Positions 1-8,486 of a stretch of 9,393 nucleotides of DNA are shown one piece after another (the stretch's first letter is position 1; the number at the start of each line of letters is the position of its first letter). The stretch lies in NCBI GenBank assembly GCA_946480845.1, contig CAMLLJ010000107.1:1-9393 (forward strand). The letters are read 5' to 3'. The stretch is from an uncultured Gemmatimonadota bacterium. GTDB taxonomy: Bacteria; Gemmatimonadota; Gemmatimonadetes; Gemmatimonadales; GWC2-71-9. The notes below the pieces were generated by a model that searched no databases, was not told the origin of the DNA, and saw only the letters and a list, made by a program, of their open reading frames with translations. The position numbers and the translations under genes were made by a program.

Positions 1-92
1 GGGGGGGGGGGGGGGGGGGGGTGTGGTTGGGGGGGGGTTGCCTTTTTTTTCCCGTCCCCCGACCCCCTCCCCCCCCCCCGGCCCCCACCGTC
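1..92. other. Low-complexity contig-end tract, probable artefact
   Basis: The first 21 bases are uninterrupted G. They are followed by a G-rich stretch with a few T, an 8-base T run at 43-50, and a C-rich stretch to about 89. Normal mixed sequence begins near 90. No other part of the window is like this. The composition fits poly-G read tails and assembly noise at a contig end. The short open frames crossing it should not be read as genes, and the end of ccmD cannot be trusted here. Confidence 0.75.
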
Positions 93-206
93 GTGACCGA
101 CCTGCCCTGCCTTCCTCCTCAGCCTCACGTAATACCCCAGAAATATCCCTGCAGCGATCGCGTATGCCGCGATCAGGTAGCCGGCGTTGCGCGGCAGCTC
201 AGACAT
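3..206 (-). CDS. ccmD: CcmD-like heme exporter small membrane protein (3' end unreliable)
   Basis: This small ORF starts at ATG 206-204 and overlaps the end of ccmC by 8 nt (ATGTCTGA). A purine-rich Shine-Dalgarno stretch with repeated GGAGG lies just upstream. The first ~35 codons read as a short hydrophilic N-terminus, one transmembrane helix (about residues 8-26, with the tyrosine/alanine-rich face usual in CcmD) and a basic RLRRK cluster at 28-32. That is the single-span, positive-inside layout of CcmD, which in characterised systems helps release holo-CcmE from the CcmABC complex. CcmD is usually about 45-75 residues. Here the frame stays open into the homopolymer tract and off the edge, so the residues encoded below about position 93 (proline, glycine and lysine runs) are probably noise and the true stop is not visible. 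The assignment rests on topology, size and position directly after ccmC, since CcmD is poorly conserved in sequence. Confidence 0.7.
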   Translation of the reverse strand, partial: MSELPRNAGYLIAAYAIAAGIFLGYYVRLRRKAGQVGHDGGGRGGGRGSGDGKKKATPPQPHPPPPPP

Positions 207-900
207 CGCCCTCCTCCTCCCGGCCGGTTTCCTCCAGGCCTGAAATCCCGTAGCGCATCAGCACGAATCCCGCGCAGAGCAGCGTGTTCACCACGATCGC
301 GACCAGCAGGGTGCGCAGCATCGAATCGGGCAGCGAGGGCGCGCTCGGCTTGAGCACGATCGGCATCGGATGGATGGTGCGGAAGAGGTAGACGCTCAGG
401 TGGACGAACGGCACCAGCACCAGGCCGAGGATCGCCACCACGGCGCTGAAGCGCGCCCGCTCGGCGGGGTCGTGCAGGGCGGAGCGGAGCGCCAGGTAGC
501 CGACATAAAGGAAGAACAGGAAGAGCGTCAGCGTGAGCCGCGCGTCCCACTGCCACCAGGTGCCCCAGATCGGCTTGCCCCAGAGGGGGCCGCTGGTCAG
601 CATGACCGCGCTGAACGCCACCCCCGCCTCGGCGCTCGCCTCGGCGAAGCGGTCGAGCCGGGGGTCGCGCAGCCAGAGATAGAGGGCGCTCACGATGCCG
701 ACGACGGTGAAGACCAGGAGCGCGGTCCACGCGGCGGGCACGTGCACGTAGAAGATCTTCTGGGCGATCCCCTGGCTGCGCTCGGTCGGCGTGAACCAGA
801 GCGCCAGCACGTAGACGCCCAGGACGCCGGCGAGGCCGGCGAGGGCCAGGACCTGGCCGCGGCGGACCAGCGCTCGGGCACCGGCGATGTCAGTCCTCAT
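199..900 (-). CDS. ccmC: Heme exporter/handling protein CcmC
   Basis: CcmC is an integral membrane heme-handling protein that presents heme to the chaperone CcmE at the outer face of the inner membrane during cytochrome c maturation (system I). The 233-residue product has six predicted transmembrane segments (about 17-36, 55-76, 92-103, 122-140, 153-172 and 196-216). It carries the tryptophan-rich heme-binding signature WGTWWQWDARLT at 112-123. The two loop histidines that flank this motif in the family are visible: H53 in HVPAAW and H167 in PFVHLSV. The N-terminal context FYVHVPAAW is also typical. Length is close to the usual ~240 residues, and no key residue is missing. The start ATG overlaps the ccmB stop (ATGA), and the stop overlaps ccmD by 8 nt. 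The acidic C-terminal tail (EEEGD) is encoded by the purine-rich sequence that doubles as the ccmD ribosome binding site. CcsA-type proteins share the WWD motif, but size and ccmAB context favour CcmC. Confidence 0.95.
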   Translation of the reverse strand: MRTDIAGARALVRRGQVLALAGLAGVLGVYVLALWFTPTERSQGIAQKIFYVHVPAAWTALLVFTVVGIVSALYLWLRDPRLDRFAEASAEAGVAFSAVMLTSGPLWGKPIWGTWWQWDARLTLTLFLFFLYVGYLALRSALHDPAERARFSAVVAILGLVLVPFVHLSVYLFRTIHPMPIVLKPSAPSLPDSMLRTLLVAIVVNTLLCAGFVLMRYGISGLEETGREEEGDV

Positions 901-1577
901 TCATCCATGACCGAGGGGAATACGAGGGCACAGACCGTCACGAACACGACGTCGTAGACGGCCAGTAACCTAAGCCACGCGGACACCTCGCTCAACGGAC
1001 GGTCGGCGAGCAGCCGCGCGGTCACCTGCACGGCGCCCACCAGCGGCGGCACCATGAAGGGCATCAGCAGCACCGGCAGCATCAGCTCGGCGAAGCGGGT
1101 GCGCACCGTCATCGCGCTGAACACCGTGCCGACGGCCACGAACCCGACCGTTGCGAGCAGGCTGGTCAGCAGGAGCCCCGGCAGCGCGGGGCCCAGCTGC
1201 ACGTTGAAGAAGACGACGAAGAGCGGCAGTGCCACCGCCTCGACCACGAACACGAACGCCAGGTTGCCGAGCAGCTTGCCGAAGTAGATCGACTCGCGCG
1301 GCATCGGCGCGAGCAGCAGGCCGTCGAGGGCGCCATGCTCGCGCTCGACCGCAAAGGCGCGGTTCAGCGTCGTCATCGCCGCGAAGGCGAAGGTGATCCA
1401 CAGCGCGCTGGGCGCGAGCGCCGTGCGGGAGAGCGACGTGGGGTCGCGCGAGAAGCTGAAGACCACGAGCATCAGCGCCGCGAAGACCAGCGCTGAGGTG
1501 AGCGCCGTGCGGCTGCGCAGCTCGGCGCGAATATCCTTGGCGGCGAGCACCAGGGCCAGCCGGAGCGCCTCACGCAT
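897..1577 (-). CDS. ccmB: Heme exporter membrane subunit CcmB
   Basis: CcmB is the membrane-spanning subunit of the CcmAB(CD) ABC-type complex in the inner membrane, which works with CcmC to release heme-loaded CcmE. The 226-residue product is the normal family length. It shows about six hydrophobic segments (about 26-41, 58-72, 104-124, 133-156, 164-183 and 202-222). A cytoplasmic-loop motif at 75-91, FAVEREHGALDGLLLAP, matches the conserved CcmB pattern that follows the second helix. The start at 1577 overlaps the ccmA stop by 8 nt and the stop overlaps the ccmC start by 4 nt, so translation is likely coupled. No strong independent Shine-Dalgarno is seen, which fits coupling. Nothing suggests truncation or frameshift. 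Confidence 0.93.
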   Translation of the reverse strand: MREALRLALVLAAKDIRAELRSRTALTSALVFAALMLVVFSFSRDPTSLSRTALAPSALWITFAFAAMTTLNRAFAVEREHGALDGLLLAPMPRESIYFGKLLGNLAFVFVVEAVALPLFVVFFNVQLGPALPGLLLTSLLATVGFVAVGTVFSAMTVRTRFAELMLPVLLMPFMVPPLVGAVQVTARLLADRPLSEVSAWLRLLAVYDVVFVTVCALVFPSVMDE

Positions 1578-2286
1578 CGGCGAGCTCGCCCGCGCGCGCG
1601 AGAAAGGCCTCGAGTGGCCCCTCGCGCCGCTCGCGCAGCACCCAGCGTCCCTCCTTCAGCACGCCGACCTCCGTCGCGGCGTCCCAGGCCTCGCGCAGGT
1701 GGTGGGTGACGACGACGGCGGCCCCGCCACCCGCCGCGTGGGCCGCGAGCGCGGCGCGCAGCGCGCGTGCCGCGGCGGCGTCGAGCCCGGTGAAGGGCTC
1801 GTCGAGCAGCAGCAGCGCCGGCCGGTGCAGCAGCGCGCGCGCGATGGCCGCCCGTTGCAGCATGCCGCGGCTCAGCGAGCGGGGGCTCGACCGGGCGCGC
1901 TCGCCGAGCCCGGCCTCGTCCAGTGCCCGCGCCGCCCGCGCCGACGGATCCGCCGCGCCGTGCAGCCGCGCGGCGAAGGCGAGGTTCTCCTGGAGCGAGA
2001 GGTCGTCGTAGAGCAGCGACTCGTGGGAGAGAAAGCCGATCGGCCGGCGGGACGCGGGATCCGCCGGGCGCACGGCGCGGCCCAGCAGCGTCACTGTTCC
2101 CGCTGACGGCCGGGTCAGCCCGGCGAGGACCCTCACCAGCGTCGTCTTCCCAGCCCCGTTGGGCCCGGCGACGACCAGGGTGTCCCCGGCGCCGAGCGCC
2201 AGGTCCACGCCGGCAAGGGCCCGCCGTGCGCCGAAGCGCCGCTCGAGCCCCGCCGCCGAGAGGAGCGCGCCCTCAGAGGGCGGCAT
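1570..2286 (-). CDS. ccmA: Heme exporter ATP-binding subunit CcmA
   Basis: CcmA is the ATPase that energises the CcmABCD complex on the cytoplasmic face. The 238-residue product has a full ABC nucleotide-binding domain: Walker [10 protein letters not shown] at 41-49, a signature LSRGM at 138-142 followed by LQR, Walker B ALLLLDEP at 157-164, a D-loop GLD at 167-169 and the switch histidine H195 after T194. LSRG in place of the commoner LSGG is typical of CcmA. At the expected Q-loop glutamine, the sequence reads SHES (87-90), so E89 seems to replace Q; this is my alignment by eye. The length is slightly above that of E. coli CcmA (~205). The start ATG (2286-2284) lies inside the end of the response-regulator gene with a 14-nt overlap, and no strong Shine-Dalgarno precedes it, so ccmA expression probably depends on translation of that gene. 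Confidence 0.93.
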   Translation of the reverse strand: MPPSEGALLSAAGLERRFGARRALAGVDLALGAGDTLVVAGPNGAGKTTLVRVLAGLTRPSAGTVTLLGRAVRPADPASRRPIGFLSHESLLYDDLSLQENLAFAARLHGAADPSARAARALDEAGLGERARSSPRSLSRGMLQRAAIARALLHRPALLLLDEPFTGLDAAAARALRAALAAHAAGGGAAVVVTHHLREAWDAATEVGVLKEGRWVLRERREGPLEAFLARAGELADA

Positions 2287-2638
2287 CGATCCGCGCGCCG
2301 AGTTCGTCGAGCCGGAACGGCTTCACGATGTAGTCGGCGTAGGGAACGTCGAGCAGCTGGAGCTGGGGTTCGATGCTGAGGTAGGCGGTGGTGATGATGA
2401 CGGGCAGGTCGGGCGCGGTGGCGTGGATCTGCCGGAGCAGCGCCACCCCGTCGGTGTCGGGGAGCCGCATGTCGAGCACGGCCACATCGGGGGCCCCCTC
2501 CTCGAGGCGGGCCAGCGCCTCGGCGCCCGTGGCCGCGAAGACGAGGTCGTACCGCTCGGCGAAGTGGCGCTGGTAGTGCAGCCGGAGGGCAGGCTCGTCC
2601 TCGACGATCAGGACGCGCCGCCGGCGTCGGTCTTCCAT
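2273..2638 (-). CDS. Stand-alone receiver-domain response regulator (CheY-like)
   Basis: The 121-residue product is one receiver domain with no output domain. The acidic pair E13/D14 (VEDEP), the phospho-acceptor D56 (VLDMRLPDTDG), the switch threonine T84 (ITTA), the aromatic Y103 and the lysine K106 (VKPF) are all present, so it should be phosphorylatable. Such proteins act through protein-protein contact, as in chemotaxis, phosphorelay or partner-switching circuits; DNA binding is not expected. No histidine kinase is in the window. The stop lies 14 nt inside ccmA, giving a receiver-ccmA coupled unit that is not part of the standard ccm operon. The STAS-domain gene is the next gene upstream, 163 nt away. 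The ribosome binding site is weak (GGA about 9 nt before the ATG). The partner and the signal cannot be told from sequence. Confidence 0.88.
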   Translation of the reverse strand: MEDRRRRRVLIVEDEPALRLHYQRHFAERYDLVFAATGAEALARLEEGAPDVAVLDMRLPDTDGVALLRQIHATAPDLPVIITTAYLSIEPQLQLLDVPYADYIVKPFRLDELGARIDAAL

Positions 2639-2747
2639 GGTGGTCGTCCGCGGTCGCGAGAATGCCGATGCTGCGCCACCGCGCGCTCGGCGACGGCCCT
2701 GTCAGCGGATTCAGGTTAATGGAGGCGGGGAACCTCGTCCAGCGAGC

Positions 2748-2764
2748 CGGGCGGAAATCGCCCG
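2748..2764. repeat. Inverted repeat between STAS and receiver genes
   Basis: A 6-bp perfect inverted repeat, CGGGCG and CGCCCG, is separated by a 5-nt loop (GAAAT on the plus strand). It lies in the 163-nt gap between the STAS stop and the receiver start. No T-run follows it on either strand, so it is not a typical intrinsic terminator. It may be an RNA stem affecting transcript stability, or chance in GC-rich DNA. Confidence 0.35.
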
Positions 2765-2780
2765 CGAACGCCGGCTGGCG

Positions 2781-2807
2781 GCCCGACCGGAACGGGTCCG
2801 GTCAGGC
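2781..2807 (-). terminator. Possible hairpin at the STAS gene 3' end
   Basis: Two 11-nt arms (2781-2791 and 2797-2807) pair with one mismatch around a 5-nt loop, ACGGG on the plus strand. The STAS stop codon sits inside the right arm. There is no U-tract downstream on the minus strand, so if it terminates or attenuates transcription it does so weakly or with Rho. Together with the hairpin at 2748-2764 it could set differential expression between the STAS gene and the receiver-ccm genes. Confidence 0.35.
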
Positions 2808-3107
2808 CGCTTCCAGGTCGAAGAGGTCGTGCAGCTTGGTGAGGGCGAGGAGGAAGCGCAGCTCGTCGTTGGGATTCCGGAGCAGAACCCGCTGCCGGCG
2901 CTCGGCGGCGTGCCGCTGCACCAGCATGAGCACGCCCAGGCCGGCGGAGTCGACGGTGCGTGTCGCGGTGAGGTCGATGACGAGGCGGCCGCCCGCCTGG
3001 GGCATCGAGTCGAGCAGCTCCTGGGCGGCGCGGCGGAATTCGATCCGGCTCTCGAGGCCCAGGTCAACCGGGGCCCGAAGCTCGCGCGCGTCCTCGTGCG
3101 TGGCCAT
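2802..3107 (-). CDS. STAS-domain protein (anti-sigma factor antagonist type)
   Basis: The product, 101 residues from the preferred start, is a single STAS domain of the SpoIIAA/RsbV type. Such proteins bind an anti-sigma factor or switch kinase and are controlled by phosphorylation of a serine. The core reads RLVIDLTATRTVDSAGLGVL; S54 (in DSAGLG, numbered from the start used here) is the expected phospho-acceptor after the conserved aspartate. A following segment RVLLRNP matches the next STAS strand, and the final helix is acidic. I start at ATG 3107-3105 because GGGAGG (3120-3115) lies 7 nt before it. ATG 3110 is only 4 nt from that site, and an in-frame upstream ATG at 3137 would put the Shine-Dalgarno inside the gene. 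No anti-sigma kinase or sigma factor is nearby, so the partner is encoded elsewhere. It is the first gene of the leftward block that ends in ccmABCD. Confidence 0.85.
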   Translation of the reverse strand: MATHEDARELRAPVDLGLESRIEFRRAAQELLDSMPQAGGRLVIDLTATRTVDSAGLGVLMLVQRHAAERRQRVLLRNPNDELRFLLALTKLHDLFDLEAA

Positions 3108-3114
3108 CATGCTG

Positions 3115-3120
3115 CCTCCC
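3115..3120 (-). promoter_or_regulatory. Shine-Dalgarno that sets the STAS start
   Basis: GGGAGG on the minus strand lies 7 nt upstream of ATG 3107 and 4 nt upstream of ATG 3110. It favours the shorter reading of the STAS protein over the 111-residue version starting at 3137. Confidence 0.7.
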
Positions 3121-3444
3121 ACGCCCGACATCTGCAACGCGCAAGCGGTTCGCGCGGCCGGTCCACCTTCGGCACCGAGCTATCCTGGACGCCCGCGATC
3201 ATGGGCGGTCAGGACCTCTAGTTTTGCGGCCCCGGATTACTCCGGGTGTGCTCTTGTCGGGCAGATCAGGTTGTATGCGACTGCCGATGCAGCCGCACCA
3301 CCCCACAGGGCGAGTCCGGTGCCAGCGGCCTAACTCGCTGGTGCATATTCCGTTATCCGCACGCACCGCCACAACTTGCACGGCCCCTCCCCGCACCCTG
3401 CGGCACGATTTGGAGATTCGCACTACCTTGGGGTAACCCCGTTC

Positions 3445-3448
3445 AGGA
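3445..3448 (+). promoter_or_regulatory. Shine-Dalgarno that sets the acs start
   Basis: AGGA lies 5 nt before ATG 3454. It supports this start over the in-frame TTG at 3376, which would add 26 residues that do not look like the family N-terminus. Confidence 0.6.
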
Positions 3449-3453
3449 CGACG

Positions 3454-5406
<1,953 letters not shown>

Positions 5407-5419
5407 GCGGCGGGGCGCG

Positions 5420-7366
5420 CTAGAACTGGAGCTGCGCCCCCAGCTCCACGACGCGGTTGGGCGGCAGGTTGAAGTAGGCGGTCGCCGACTGGGCGTTCCG
5501 CGTCATCAGGACGAAGATCAGCTTCCGCCACCGCCCCATCGATTCGACGCGGGTCGCGGGCGACGGCGGCGCCTTCCCCTTCCCCATCGGGATCAGCGTT
5601 TCCCGCCCCAGGTAGAAGGTCGTCTCCATCGGCTTCACCGTGACCTGCGCCCGCCCCGGCGCCGGCTGGCCCAGGAGGGCCAGCACTTCCGGCACGTCCG
5701 GCGTCTCCATGAAGCCGAACCGGCCGATCACCTGGTAGAAGCCCTCGCCCAGGTCCTTGCAGTCCACCCGGTCCTCGACGTCCACCTGGGGGATCTCCTC
5801 GCTCAGGATGGACATCAGCAGGACCTTCTCATGCAGCACCTTGTTGTGCTTGAGATGGTGGAGGAGCACCGGCGGCGCGCCGCCCGGGATCGAGGTGAGG
5901 AACACCGCGACGCCCGGCACGCGATGCGGTTTCCGCCCCGCGACGTCCTGGAGGAAGAGGTCGAGCGGCAGCGTGTTCTCCTGCACCAGCGCGGTGAGCC
6001 GCACCCGGCCCTTCTTCCAGGTGGACATGAGCAGGAAGACGATCGCGGCCACGACCAGCGGGAACCAGCCGCCGTCGGGGATCTTGGCCAGGTTGGCCGC
6101 GAAGAAGGCAATGTCCACCACGAGGAAGGCCCCGACGATGGGCAGCACCTTCCAGAGCGTCCAGCCCCAGAGCCGGCGCGCGACCACGCTGAACAGCACC
6201 GTCGTCGCCAGCATCGTCCCGGTGACGGCGACGCCGTAGGTGGCTGCCAGGTTGCTCGAGGTGCGGAAGGCCAGCACCAGGCCGACACAGGCGATCCAGA
6301 GCGCGAAGTTGACCTGGGGGATGTAGATCTGGCCGATCTGCTCGCCCGAGGTGTGCACGATGTTGACCCGCGGACTGAAGCCGAGCTGCACCGCCTGCCG
6401 CGTGAGCGAGAAGGCACCCGAGATCAGCGCCTGTGAGGCGACGACGGCGGCTCCCGTGGCGATCCCCACCATCGGATAGAGCGCCCAGGAGGGGACCAGC
6501 TCGTAGAACGGGTTCACCGACGCGGCAGGATTCTCCAGCAGCAGGGCGCCCTGCCCGAAATAGTTGAGCACCAGCGCCGGGAGCACCACGGCGTACCAGA
6601 CGATCCGGATCGGGCGCTTGCCGAAGTGCCCCATGTCCGCGTAGAGCGCCTCGCCGCCGGTGATGACGAGCACGACTGCCGCCAGAATGAAGAACCCGTG
6701 ACTCCCTTCCCGCGCAAAGAACGAGACTGCGTGCACCGGGTTGAGCGCGGCGAGCACGCTGGGGTGCGCGATGATACCCCGCACCCCGAGAATTGCGATG
6801 CAGATGAACCAGATCCCGGTGAGCGGCCCGAAAATGTTGCCGACGCCGGCGGTGCCATGCCGCTGCACGGCGAACAGCGCGGTGATGATGAGCAACGCAA
6901 TCGGCACCACCCAGTCCGCCAGCGCGGGCGTGGCGACGCTCAGCCCTTCCACGGCGCCGAGCACCGAGATCGCCGGCGTGATGATGCCGTCGCCATACAG
7001 CAGCGCCGCCCCGAAGAGCCCCACCGCGATCAGCGCGCGGTAGCGGCGGTTCGGCTCACCGGCGGGCCGGATCAGGGCCAGCAGGGCGAGGATGCCGCCC
7101 TCCCCCCGGTTGTGGGCCTGCATGACCACGCTCAGGTACTTGACGGTGACCACGAAGTTGAGCGACCAGAACACCAGCGACAGCACCCCGAGCACGTTGG
7201 CCTTGGACAGGGCGACCGCGTGCGGCCCGATGAACGCCTCCTTGAGTGCGTACAGGGGGCTGGTCCCGATGTCGCCGTAGACGACGCCGAGCGCGCCGAG
7301 AGAGAGCGCGGCAAGCGCCTTGCCGGTGGGTGCGGCGGCAGGATGGCCTGCGCTCGCGGTGCTCAC
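5420..7366 (-). CDS. kup: Kup-family low-affinity potassium transporter
   Basis: Kup (KUP/HAK/KT family) imports potassium across the inner membrane, probably as K+/H+ symport. From the GTG start at 7366 the product is 648 residues, close to the E. coli Kup length of 622. The family signature GDIGTSPLYA is at 31-40, followed by NRGEGGILALLAL and LLYGDGIITPAISVLGAVEG. About twelve hydrophobic segments fill the first two thirds, then a soluble cytoplasmic domain ends in PPNRVVELGAQLQF, the usual Kup tail. The frame stays open 99 codons upstream to 7663, but that extension is an arginine-rich shadow of the VKOR gene. GTG 7366 overlaps the VKOR stop by 4 nt (GTGA), the pattern used elsewhere in this operon. 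Linkage of potassium uptake to periplasmic disulfide genes is unusual and may just be co-transcription. Confidence 0.95.
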   Translation of the reverse strand: MSTASAGHPAAAPTGKALAALSLGALGVVYGDIGTSPLYALKEAFIGPHAVALSKANVLGVLSLVFWSLNFVVTVKYLSVVMQAHNRGEGGILALLALIRPAGEPNRRYRALIAVGLFGAALLYGDGIITPAISVLGAVEGLSVATPALADWVVPIALLIITALFAVQRHGTAGVGNIFGPLTGIWFICIAILGVRGIIAHPSVLAALNPVHAVSFFAREGSHGFFILAAVVLVITGGEALYADMGHFGKRPIRIVWYAVVLPALVLNYFGQGALLLENPAASVNPFYELVPSWALYPMVGIATGAAVVASQALISGAFSLTRQAVQLGFSPRVNIVHTSGEQIGQIYIPQVNFALWIACVGLVLAFRTSSNLAATYGVAVTGTMLATTVLFSVVARRLWGWTLWKVLPIVGAFLVVDIAFFAANLAKIPDGGWFPLVVAAIVFLLMSTWKKGRVRLTALVQENTLPLDLFLQDVAGRKPHRVPGVAVFLTSIPGGAPPVLLHHLKHNKVLHEKVLLMSILSEEIPQVDVEDRVDCKDLGEGFYQVIGRFGFMETPDVPEVLALLGQPAPGRAQVTVKPMETTFYLGRETLIPMGKGKAPPSPATRVESMGRWRKLIFVLMTRNAQSATAYFNLPPNRVVELGAQLQF

Positions 7367-7800
7367 CCGGCCGCGGGCGCCTCCGCGCTGTGCCGCAGGC
7401 CGAGCAGCGAGCAGATGAAGATGCCGGTGATGATCACGGCGGAGCCGACGCACCAGCGGCAGATGGCGTGGATGACGAACAGCTCGAGGTAGGTGAGGTA
7501 GATCGCGAACGCGACGCCGGCGCCGCTCAGCACGGCGAGGAGCTGGCCGGGCCACCGCCTGCCGGCGAGGGGACCCTGCAGCGCCGCGAGCGAAAGCGCG
7601 AGGAGCCCGGCGTACCCGAGCAGCCCGATCAGCGACACCTCGACGCCGAGGAAGCGGCTCCACGGGCTGAACTGCACCGTCTCACAGCCGCCCGTGCCGC
7701 ACATGACGGAGCCGATCAGGCCCAGCTTGTACAGGTAGAGGTAGGCGGCCAGGAAGACGCCGATGAGGCTGAGCGCCGCGGCGCCCATCCGCCACTTCAC
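7363..7800 (-). CDS. VKOR-family quinone-dependent disulfide reoxidase
   Basis: Bacterial VKOR homologues replace DsbB: they reoxidise a DsbA-like partner and pass electrons to membrane quinone. The 145-residue product is a minimal single-domain VKOR with four hydrophobic segments (about 7-25, 55-74, 86-107 and 118-136). All four redox cysteines are present: the loop pair C34 and C39 (CGTGGC) and the active-site CXXC C114-R-W-C117 near the start of the last helix. S56 of the loop following EV matches the conserved serine/threonine of the family. It starts at GTG 7800, overlapping the stop of the DsbA-like gene by 4 nt (GTGA). An internal ATG (M5) is an alternative. There is no fused thioredoxin domain; the partner is the gene directly upstream, so the two almost certainly work as a pair. 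Confidence 0.93.
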   Translation of the reverse strand: MKWRMGAAALSLIGVFLAAYLYLYKLGLIGSVMCGTGGCETVQFSPWSRFLGVEVSLIGLLGYAGLLALSLAALQGPLAGRRWPGQLLAVLSGAGVAFAIYLTYLELFVIHAICRWCVGSAVIITGIFICSLLGLRHSAEAPAAG

Positions 7801-8486
7801 GGCTGTGCGCCGGCGGCGATCAGCGAGTCCACGATAGCGCGGATGCGGTCATAGCGTCCCTCGCGCGCCTGCAGCAGCCGGCCGGCCACGAGGAAGGTGG
7901 GCGTCCCGGTCACCCCGAGCGCGGAGCCCTCCTGATAGCTGGCCTCGATGCGCCCGGCGTACCGGGCCGACTCCATGCATTCGTCGTATTTCGCCAGGTC
8001 GAGCTGCGCGGCCTCGGCGTAGCCGCGGAGGATCCGCTCCGTCCCGCCCCGCGCCCAGTCCGACTGGCCCTGGTAGATCAGGTTGTGCACCGGCCAGTAC
8101 TTCCCCTGTTCATCGGCGCACGCCGCGGTGTGGGCGGAGATCCGTGCCGAGGGGTGGAGGTCGTCGAGCGGAAAGTCGCGGTAGCGCCAGCGCAGCTTGC
8201 CGGTGTCGATCAGTCGGCTCTTGATGTCGGGAAACTGGACCAGCGAGAAGTCGGCGCAGAAGGGGCACTGGTAGTCGGCGTACTCGGTGATCTCGACCGG
8301 GGCCGAGTCCGAGCCAAGGACGTAGCCGCGGAAGCCCGCGGTGTCGGCGGCGAGCACGGTGACGTTGGCCGGGATGCTCACCGACCCGCCGCGGGTCAGC
8401 TGGTAGCCCAGGAGGCCGAGCCCGCCCAGGGCGATCGCGCCGAGCGCCAGGTAGAAGCCCTTCATTCCGCCGGCCGATTGCGCCAT
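7797..8486 (-). CDS. Membrane-anchored DsbA-like thiol:disulfide oxidoreductase
   Basis: This is a DsbA/thioredoxin-4 (BdbD-like) protein expected to insert disulfides into exported proteins and be reoxidised by the adjacent VKOR. The 229-residue product has an N-terminal hydrophobic anchor or uncleaved signal (about residues 11-28) and no lipobox. A thioredoxin fold follows: active site C74-P-F-C77 in YADYQCPFC, a helical insert, and the cis-proline loop GTPTF with P196. Two more cysteines, C123 and C170, sit in the helical insert and may form a second disulfide, as in some DsbA-like proteins. Two starts are possible. ATG 8486 has AGAGGA 9 nt upstream and is used here. ATG 8465 (M8) gives a cleaner signal sequence and a 4-nt ATGA overlap with the preceding stop, the spacing seen in its neighbours. 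From 8486 the overlap with the upstream gene is 25 nt. Confidence 0.93.
   Translation of the reverse strand: MAQSAGGMKGFYLALGAIALGGLGLLGYQLTRGGSVSIPANVTVLAADTAGFRGYVLGSDSAPVEITEYADYQCPFCADFSLVQFPDIKSRLIDTGKLRWRYRDFPLDDLHPSARISAHTAACADEQGKYWPVHNLIYQGQSDWARGGTERILRGYAEAAQLDLAKYDECMESARYAGRIEASYQEGSALGVTGTPTFLVAGRLLQAREGRYDRIRAIVDSLIAAGAQP

Larger units (their letters stand above)
3108..3453. promoter_or_regulatory. Divergent intergenic region between the STAS-ccm block and acs
   Basis: This 346-nt stretch has no credible gene and must hold the promoters for both directions. I see no confident sigma70 -35/-10 pair on either strand. It has three short inverted repeats: CCCGGATTACTCCGGG at 3231-3246 (6-bp arms, 4-nt loop), CCAGCG/CGCTGG at 3322-3327 and 3336-3341 (8-nt loop), and GGGGTAACCCC at 3430-3440 just before the acs ribosome binding site. 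Any of them could be an operator. Acetyl-CoA synthetase genes are commonly regulated by carbon source, but no specific regulator site can be named here. Confidence 0.5.

Noticed and set aside
1..40. A regulatory G-quadruplex
   Set aside because: The G-tracts could form one, but they are at the extreme contig edge and merge into T and C homopolymers, so an artefact is more likely.
3376..3453. A longer acs start at TTG 3376
   Set aside because: ATG 3454 has AGGA at 5 nt and gives the normal family length; the extra 26 residues have no family support.
7367..7663. A 99-residue N-terminal extension of Kup
   Set aside because: The extension is Arg/Pro-rich, lies wholly opposite the VKOR frame and resembles no Kup protein. 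The GTG at 7366 with a 4-nt overlap explains the start.
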